From positions 251,988 through 294,717 of the forward strand of contig NW_003120423.1 of the NCBI RefSeq assembly GCF_000003605.2: DNA of 42,730 nucleotides, read 5' to 3'. This document shows positions 1-10,000 of this stretch, piece by piece (position 1 is the stretch's first letter; each line of letters starts with the position of its first letter). The DNA comes from Saccoglossus kowalevskii. Taxonomy: Eukaryota; Hemichordata; Enteropneusta; Harrimaniidae. The notes beneath the pieces are model-generated. The model saw nothing but the letters and a program-made list of their open reading frames with translations, was not told where the DNA came from and ran no database searches. The translations under genes were made by a program, and so were the position numbers.

Positions 1-345
1 TAGGTACTACATGTGGACCTCTCTCAGATTTGTTCATTTTGTGATGATGTCTTCAATTCTCTAATTTTCGTGAATATTTTTGTAATTTTTGGTAAAAAGT
101 GATATTTTCGACTTCTTATTAAAAACCAATAGTTCAATTGCTTTGATATTACATATTTAGATACTACATGTAGACCTTTCTCAGATTTGTTCATTTCGTG
201 ATGATATCTTGGATTCTCTAATTCTGGTGAATATTTTAGTCATTTTTGGTAGAAAGTGATATTTTCCACTTCTTGTTAAAAACTGTAAGTCAGATTGCTT
301 TGATACTATACATATTGTTCATTTTCTGATGATGTCTTCAGTTTT
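1..345. repeat. 157-bp tandem repeat at left edge
   Basis: TACTACATG...GACC...CTCAGATTTG occurs at 5 and again at 162, with both units about 85-90% alike over the full 157-base period. A shortened third unit follows (GCTTTGATACT...GATGATGTCTTCAG, about 290-345), missing its first part. The array may continue left of the window, inside an upstream CDKL5 intron. Confidence 0.85.
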
Positions 346-1001
346 TTAATTGAAATGTGCATTTCTAACAGCGGAGCTATCTCAGCCGATAGGCTGCTTG
401 TTTTATGTTCAAAAAGGAAACAGATTCTTGAAGATTCAATGGAGCATTTATTTGTCTACTTTCACGCTGTCCAATTTTGTATATGGTTGTAGTGGCACTT
501 ATTGCATAACCTAGCAAGTGCAATTGACTTCTTGTTTCCAGAATTTCCTCCATTAGAAGGAATTAGGAATGTGCATTTTTATTGAATTCCATTTTTTAAT
601 CGCAACTCCTAGAGTAGGAAATCAAACTAGCGGTGCATCGCTGCGGAGGTGGTTTACCACCTTTTATTCAAATTTATGCATGTATTCCATGACTCCGGCT
701 GTGTACACATGCCATGCTCACAAAGCAATACACACCTAATGTTTGTGTAGTGGGATTTAAAAAATGCTGAATTTTAATCAATATTGATACTCAACTGCAC
801 AGCTGTATTATCGTATTATCGCTGTATTGATGAGAAATCTGAGGCCGAAAAGGAAAAGAAATGAAAATAATCAAAATTAAAAAAAATCACTCAAACCCCA
901 TCTTTTATATAGTACATGGATATACCATAATACTATAATCTGGCTAGCATCATGTGTATGTAGAATATTAATATATTTGTTAATTTTAACTCATTTTGCA
1001 G
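346..1001 (+). other. CDKL5 intron, 3' part
   Basis: No exon seen; the catalytic-loop exon (HRDIKPEN) expected before DFG is absent here and must lie further left. A short inverted repeat AGGTGGT-TT-ACCACCT sits near 646-661. Confidence 0.6.
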
Positions 1002-1092
1002 GTTTTGCAAGGAATCTGACTGGTAGTGGCAATGCAAATTACACTGACTATGTTGCAACAAGGTGGTACAGGTCACCAGAGTTATTACTTGG
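1002..1092 (+). CDS. CDKL5: CDKL5 exon: activation segment
   Basis: Acceptor TTTTGCAG and donor GTAAGT. The exon enters with two bases of the DFG glycine codon and leaves with GG of another glycine. It reads [20 protein letters not shown] then [10 protein letters not shown], nearly the human CDKL5 activation loop. The phosphorylatable loop motif is TDY here rather than TEY. Confidence 0.95.
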
Positions 1093-4000
1093 GTAAGTGG
1101 GCTAGCTTATCTTATCACCTGTGGAATATCTACATTAAAACAGGGACATTTCTCAAGTGATAATAAAAACTATGGAAAATATGCATCTATTAAATTGTGA
1201 ATACTGATTTTGCAGTATGGAGCAATAACAGACTTTTATTGCTCATCAAATGCTTTAAGTCTTCAAATAAATAAATATAGAGATACGGATAGACTATTAA
1301 AGATGAATGTAAACACAAAATATCCTTTGGAAAAGGCAAAAGACGCTATTATTGGATGATATATGTATATGTCAGCAACAATGTTTCCTATTGATTTTGT
1401 ACCAAACTTACATCCTTTTGCTTTAAGTGGCAGGGCGTCTTCTGTGTATATTCTTTCATATGTGCAGTTTAATGTGTACTGTAGTTGACCTCAAAATTCT
1501 GAAATCGCTTTGTATCGTGATGCCTGCAGGTCCTGTGTATATGTTTTTATATGTGCAGTTTCACTCAAGATGACCTCAAAATGTTGAAATCACATCAGGG
1601 CTCGTTTACACATGTTACACATACTACATGCAAGAATCCACACATGTACTAGCTGTATATATAACAAACTACCGGTAATTATCCAAGAATATCACTTTAG
1701 TGTCTGATAATCTAATATCTGATTGTTTTAGTTCTGCGTATGGTAAACCTGTTGACATCTGGTCAATAGGATGCATTCTTGGTGAACTCAGTGATGGCCA
1801 ACCACTGTTTCCTGGTGAGAGTGAAATTGATCAGTTATATACAATACAGAAAGTGATGGGACCACTTCCTCCAGATCAGATGGACATGTTTAGAAATAAT
1901 CCAAGGTTCTCAGGTCTTAAAGTAAGTCACATATTGAAACCGTCTTTTCCTTGGCGTTTTTGCTGTTTGTATTTTTAATTATATGGCTATATGCATGTAC
2001 AACTACTCTCTGAGAAAGGTCATTTAAAAAAAAATGTTCTGGTATTATAAGCGTCTGTAATTTGAAAAGGTCTATATCTATATTTGCTATGACTTGCACT
2101 ATCATGATAGTGGTGATTCATCTGACATATGGTTATTGATTAGGTATATTTCTGTTGGTTGAAAGTCCAGTGTATTTTTTTACCAGGCGTCTATTTAATA
2201 TAGTAAAGTAATTTGCGTATACATGATGGTAACAGAAGGTATATACTCATTCTTTTCAAAGTGATTTTGTGATGTTTGTGGCAGCAATATGACGAGCATA
2301 TGGTACCCTTTTAATAACTCAGCCCAACCACGTAGTATTTTATGTTGATGCAATATTTTGCCTATTTCTGGGTATTTTTTTGATAATTTGGGATTAAATG
2401 TTTTCTTATTATTAACAATAAGAAAAACAAAAATATGGTTTTATTGTATGACTGGTGACAAAGGTTGATGTTCAAAGGGTAGTCTTGAAAATGTGCATAA
2501 TGAGTTAAAATAAACCACTGGATATACCGCTATGTTAGTAAGATATATAATCTGTATTTGATATATGAAGCCCAGCAGGGCTTGTCTAGATCGTCTCATT
2601 TTGTAGAAACTGCTACATAGCAGCAGAAGGGAAAATCTCTGATAGAAAAACCTTTTTTGTATAAAATGTCTAATTTGTGTACAAGTTATTTAACACATTG
2701 TAAACTACATTGTAATAGTTTATGAATTTGTATTTAAAAAAAACAATTTGTTAAGATTATTACTACCTCATTTTTGAGATTCTCACAAATTTACTTTGAA
2801 CTATTAGAAGCACTTTACTATTAGAATTACATCCCCAATATTTACACATATAAACCTAAAATTGTATGCTGGATGCTTATAGTATGAGGTTATTATGAGG
2901 ATGTATGCACGAAGACAGTACAGTAAGAGTATCGACAGAGTCCCAGTGGAGGTCGATGGGACTGCATACTGTCTAATAATGATAATCTTATTATTATACA
3001 TCTTTTCCTCCCAAGGATACATAATGGGAATGCCGAAATTGAAAAAGTTAAGAACAGATTGTACAAACTTTTTTGTATGGGGTCTGGTCAAACCTTGGGG
3101 GCTGTCATATTTGTTTTTATTATTAGAGAATGCTTACGCATGTAATCATTCCATATTTGGAATTCCCATTTCCTAATATGGTAGGATGAAAATACCCAGT
3201 GCAATACTGCAAAATTACAACACGCTGTAACTTATGGTGTTACTGTGACAGATGTATAATACACCATTTATTTGGACTATTGACATGCCTCTATCCAGTA
3301 TGGTAATATATGCACTTAAAGTACTGTATACATGTTTTAAAATGTCCCAAAAAGGAGATTTCTTGACAGCATGCATTATGATTAGAATATTATTGCTATT
3401 TTAGAAGCCTAAACATGTACTGGAGATTAAAGTGCACATCACTGTCTTCAAAACTGAATATTAAATTAGCATCTGTACATGTGTATATCACATTCCTTGC
3501 CCTAATGGAGAGGAGAGCCATCAATAAATGTAAAGAACTACTCAAAATACAGTGGATTGTAGATAACGACAGTCAGTGTGAGGTTATAAACACTTCAGCC
3601 TGTTTCCAACCATAAATCATCAGAAATTAATGCATTTCATGTTTGCAGATTATCTGTAGTATCCATGACAACCATTCTGTTATCTAAACAGGTGAATAAT
3701 AAAACTATGTGTATATGTGTTTGCTTGTGATTGATGACTGTAATCATTATTAATGAACTTCTTTTAGGTTTTGTTGGAAACCAAAATAGCTGATTCACGC
3801 TAATATTAACCCAGGGCAAATTAAAAATTATCCTTGTTTGGCTTGCTTGGTTATTATTTTACAAATTCAAATTAGAAAGTTAATCATCATGCTGAATTAT
3901 AAAATTAATAACTAAATTACTTTTTCGAAATATGAGAATTTTTGGTTTGTTTGTCTCTTAATCTGTCAACGTACTCTCTTTCAGTTTCCAGATGTCAGTA

Positions 4001-7000
4001 ATTTTCAGACTTTAGAAAGAAAATACTTTGGTGTCTTGAATGCTGTTGTGTTGGATTTCATGAAAGTAAGTATATATGTGAAGTTTGTAGATAAATTTTT
4101 AATATATCTGGTATACATTTAGGTATTTATGATGTAGTGTTACATTTTTACTAATTATTTATGAATAAAAAAATTTATACACAGCCAGATATGGTTACAA
4201 ATGTCATTGGGTAATATTTGAACAATGTCAGCTTTTTGACCACCATCAGTTTCCAAAGTAAATGTCATCCACTAGGCTTGTTTTTAGTTTTAACTGATGC
4301 TGATACTTTGTTTTACTTTACCAATTGTCATCTTGTTGACATTGCAAACAAGATGTAGATAGCATTATGAAAAATCATTTTATCGTTTTATGTAAAAATA
4401 TGCTACTGTAACAGACACTGTATATGAGAAGTGTTTTGTTTAATTTACCTTTCTGTGGGGGTCTGTGGTCATTTTATCAGAATTAGGCTTATCCATTGCT
4501 GGTGAATGTGGCATGCTTTGCTGTAACCAAATCCAAATATATTTACCATTGTTAGTTTCACAAAGTATCACTTTTCGCTATAACCAAATGTACAATTATT
4601 AACCCAATATTAAAATAAAGGAGGCATTAAAGTTATTATTACTGGTGACGTGTTAGCCAGACGGTCCAGAATCAAATGTGCATTTAAACTCGTATTAACA
4701 TTTTGTTTTGTTGTGCAGAATACTTTGAGGATGGATCCGTCAGAGAGGTTTACAATACAACAATGTTTAGATCATAAAGCGTTTGAAACTGAGAGGCTTA
4801 TATGTCGTGGAGGAGCTGCAATGATGAAATCTGTAAGGAAACATGCTGCATCAGTGGTCGATTCTAAGTGAGTATTTTTTTTTTGAATTTCTATGCGCCA
4901 TGGCTATCTATTTACAATTGCAATACCATCAGATTTTCAGTTTCGCTCATATTTTCATATTTTCTCATCATTTTAGAAAATTCAGTATTGTATTGCAGAA
5001 GATTGCATTTATTGTATGCTATATCATTAAAATGTGACTTATTTTAGCCATAATAGTGTGAATACAGTAACTAAAAAAATCTTAAAAACTGTATTTCCAC
5101 AAAAATATGATTAATATTAGAAATACATGTAATCTACAAGACCATTACAGCTTCCTGAGTTTGAGGGTTACCGGTACTTACAATGAATTTCATTATTTCA
5201 GCATCATGTATTTCTGTGTGCTTAATTCATCTGAATATATTATAATGCGTATTTTGGTGGTGATTACTTTCCATTTTATTGATAATGTCAGCATACTTCC
5301 TGGTGATCATGCTAACTATATTTATATTAGCTTGATTTTCATTATATATAACTTCAGTATTTCTTTTGTTGGCTTACTCTGTTTTCCATTTCTATTGTTT
5401 TGCTGTGTAATCAGTGATTCTATTACCTATTAAGTTTAATAATCATTAATAAATTAGTGGGATTTTGTTCAGCTCTGTTGGGGGGGTACATTTAACTCAT
5501 TACACATGTATATGTGATGTCTGTAGTCATGGTAACTTGTCGTTTATCACTAGGAGTGAGAGTAGTACACCAAGATCTGGATTTCCGAGACCACCTACTG
5601 GACCTCCGATGCATGAAATGATGAATGGAGACAATGGACAGTTAGTGGATATGTCTGCCAATGGCACTATCCCACAGGAATATACGCAGTCAGGAAAACA
5701 TACGCCGTTTATAAAATATAGTAAAAGTGATAAACATTTATCGGTGTGTAGCGTTGATAATAAACAATATGATGTGAATTCAAACAGCACAAAGCATGGG
5801 AATTCTGATACCAAACATTATTGGACTTCAGACGCAAAGCAGTATGGGAATAACTTCCCAGAGGTCAAATACTATGGAGTAAACTTTTCTGATGGTGCAG
5901 AGAGTGGCATGGAAAACAGTCATTATAGTAAACATATAGATGATAGGAAACGTGCCCCCTCAAGAACTACAATTGAAATAGTGCCTAGACAGCATTCAGT
6001 TGAAACTGAGTTTATGACTGATAGAGTTGGGAGGAAATTTCCACAAGGTGATAGCACATCACCTAGAGACAGTGATATAAATTCACATATGAATGATGAT
6101 ATTGAGAATATAGAATGTGCTGATACCAGGAGTAAACATGCTGGCAGTCCACCACCAGACAGGAGGAATGTTAAGGTAATATACTATTAATAACATGTAA
6201 CTATGCAGTTCCCTATACTCTTCTTCAGTTTAACTTAGTAATGTTTCCATAATCAAACTACTTGTGGTTTGTGAAATTGCATCTACAGACATTTATTTAT
6301 TCAGAATACTTCTGAGGGAAGCCTGTGTGTGCTTTTTAGCCTTGCTTGCAAAATTCCAAAATATATAGTACCGGAAGTGTCTCTTTATATATGCCGTAAA
6401 AACTGAATTTTTTCGGCCATGTTAAAATAAATATTTTTGGGGTGGCCGAATTGATTGAATAAATAAAGAAAATATGTTTCCGAAGTGGTCGATATGTTTG
6501 AATATTTTTTCAATGTTTTTTTAAATGTGTGTATTACCGTAAAATTTGTTGGATTGTTATGAAATGCAAGTAAAATTCAGCTTAGTTTCATCGTAAGCGA
6601 ATGTTTTAAGTCTTTTGTAAACGCTTGATGTGATACGATAGCCATCAGGCCAAGTCACTAATTAACCAATCAGAATGTGAGATAGTCAGTGCCAACGTGA
6701 TCAAACTACCATAGCTCATTTGAATATGTTAATGACAGATCAGTTTCTTTCCCTCTTGATCAGTGGCAACACAAGTTGTGTATGGCACCATCTTGAATCA
6801 TGCTCAACTCCATAGTGAAATAATAAATCGATGCCCATAGTTCACACGCTTCGATGTTTTATGGTTACTTAGTTTTATTTTCAGTAGATCAATAAACTGC
6901 TTGAGACGATTTTGAGATATTAAGAAATGTCAAACAATGACAAAATGGTTCTAGAACTGAGAAAAGGTTGTATACCCGTAGTTTGGTGATCCAACTTGTT

Positions 7001-10000
7001 TCATGGAAAAATTCTTGTTAGATCAGTGTACAACAGTAATACATTTGAACAAATTTAGGATTAGTTCATTATAAGTCAGCTTCTACCTTGAGTACTAGTA
7101 ATATGTGACATATTTGTATTTTTCTAGTTCATGGCTGGGGCTCCAATGGAGACGGATGTTAGGCGGGTGAAATCCAGTGTATTCAAAAAGAAAAGTAAAG
7201 ACAATATTGAAATTCAGCAAAGAACAAAACTGCCAGTAGCACAGGGTTTAAGAAGTGAAATTCACGACTCTGAAATGGTAGGTAATCTTTAATCTACTTC
7301 TAATCTTCAGTCAGTATCTTTTCATTAATGGACGCAAAAATACACATAATGTGATTTTTCTCTCAGTATATCGCAGTTATAGTGGAATTCATCAAAGCTT
7401 ACTGCTTATATTGTGCTGTAATCTTATCAGCTTGGGATTTGTAGCTGTTAGCCTCAATATTTTAATGTTTTCTTCCCTAATTCCAATGATTACAAAGACA
7501 TGATTTGAAGTCACAGTACCAATAGTCAACATATTAAATTTTGATAAATGCTTAAATAATTATATTACCCCAGTAAACTGATTAGAAGCACATCTTGAAT
7601 ATAGAAACACAGATAAATCTGTTTTAATACTGAAATTATTGAAATGAGACCTATTTTGGACATAAATATTTTCATGTCTCTGTAATGCTGCGCACATTGA
7701 AGAGCAGCAGACTGTAACTCTTTACTACTGTATAAGGTTTATACGACTAAGTAGATTCAAATTTAGAGCATTAAAAGACACACTACAACTGAATATTAAG
7801 TATGTATGTGATTTTCAGCTGCATATCTACCTGTTGAATGACAATTTGTTGTCAAGATTTATTAATAATAATACAATTCATTTTAATAACTCAATTAGTA
7901 AATTACAGATGTGTGTCCATGGTCAAAATAAAATGTTTTGATGATTCACTTTACAATAAATTTAATGTTTTTGTGTGCTTATGGGTGGTGCTCTTTCAAG
8001 AGAATAAATACAATTTGTTTCAGTCCATGTCACCAAGAAAATAGAAATACTGATCTTTGAAGTGAATGAAAAAACAAAAATAACATAAATACATGATTTT
8101 TTCACCAAAATGACCTATCCAACAATCATTTCTGCATTTTAAGTGGAACTCTATGCCCTATTGCTCCTTATCAACTCGGTGTCATTAATTTCACATTTGA
8201 TAGACTCCAAAAGAAGATTCAAGTATGAAAATGAAAGATAAGTACTACAAAGACAGGGAACGTGATAGAGGGCTACATACAGATAAACAAACCTATGCAG
8301 AAAAGGTCATGTATGGTATTGGACCTGGACAGATTGCTACATTACCAAGAGAGAAACGAGCTAAAAGTCAGTATAATGGTACGCCTATGCTATAATTATA
8401 TGTTTATATATTTACTTTAATTCTCACAGCCTAAATTACTCTGCCTAATGTTAGTTGAAGGGTAGTGGTCACAATGCAGCATGCATTCAAATTTGGTGTA
8501 AATAAACAATGTATTTTACCTGTGGTGTATATGTATCATGGGACCCATATCGAACATGAGTGCCTATGTGAAACCCATATTGAACGCCACTATATCACAT
8601 AGAACTCATACTTAATATTCTTAGTATGAAGATCACAGATGGTGAAACTGATGCACATCATTTTGTTTTATTTTTGTGTCTCTGCAAATTTTCTGATGAA
8701 GCATTTTGTTCAAAGTTTGTACCAAACCAAAACATTGTATATGAATACCATAACTTGTTTATTGAACCGATCTAATTTGGCTGGCTGTTGTATTTTATCA
8801 TGATGGATGTTAACTTTAAATGGCTTTAATTCAACATCAATTCCTCAAATTAGTGAGCCAAATAAACACAGACTTCATGGAGACATATGGCTTATCGTGC
8901 TCTATGAGAGTCATTTATCTTGATTATTTCATTATCATTATGTGTACATTTGTGTTGATGTACTATATTCCTATAACAAGCATACTGGAGTAAACATATA
9001 TATGTCTATATAGACTTTCTGTATTAAAGCCTGGCATATGTGTCAACCCTTCCTCAACCTCTTCTACCATTTCACTACATTCTCTATCTGCTATTTGCTA
9101 AGATTTGGTAAGAAATTACTGTGATGAATGTTATTATACTTATTAAAGAAAAGTTATGTAGTAAACCTAGACACAAATTTAATAGAACCATTTTTACAAA
9201 AAAAAAAACATATTTGGTGTATTTTTACATGGAATAGCAGGGGTTTCGTTAAGAGCCAGTCTCCGGCCATATGGCCTGCTACAAGCCCATATTGGCCATC
9301 TACTTTCTGGCCCTCGACCGCCTACGTCTGTCTCGCTGTAGCGCTTTGCACTGCCAAGAGCCTTTTTATTTTGTTTTGACCTGTTATAGGATGATGGCCT
9401 GCTATTAAATACATTTGTGAAACCCCTGGAATAGAAACATGATAAAAGTTTAACTTACTGTAATGTAGTGATGTCTTCTTGGTCACATGACTACATATTT
9501 AGTGTATTTTTATAGAAAGTAATAACATGAACAGCATAAACTATTCATCTTTGAAATCACAACAATATCCAGTTGTATACACAACCAATAAATACTAGAC
9601 TAGATTGCTAACTTTGGGTGTTGTTATTTTCTTCATTCATTCAATAATGTTCATCTCTCTGTTATAGCACATGTATCAACACTTTATTCTTTCTCTTCTT
9701 TCATCCATTTTACATTACTGACAGACATTCATGGTAGGGCTATCACCCCAGCGCAAACACCAGGTCCAGGTAAGCAAGGGTTCTACACATCTATGTACTC
9801 ATTTGTTGGTGTTAATAATTTTCAGTACAAACCTTTGTTCTTCTATTAATATTTAAATTAATAATTAAAGTGTGTTGTGTTCAATAAAGGTTTTAAAACT
9901 GCTGCTTAATATATTCCATAAATGTAGCAAACTGTATCTAAATAAACATGCAAATGTCTATAATCATGGTGGTCATACACTGGAAGTTAGCACAGCAGTT

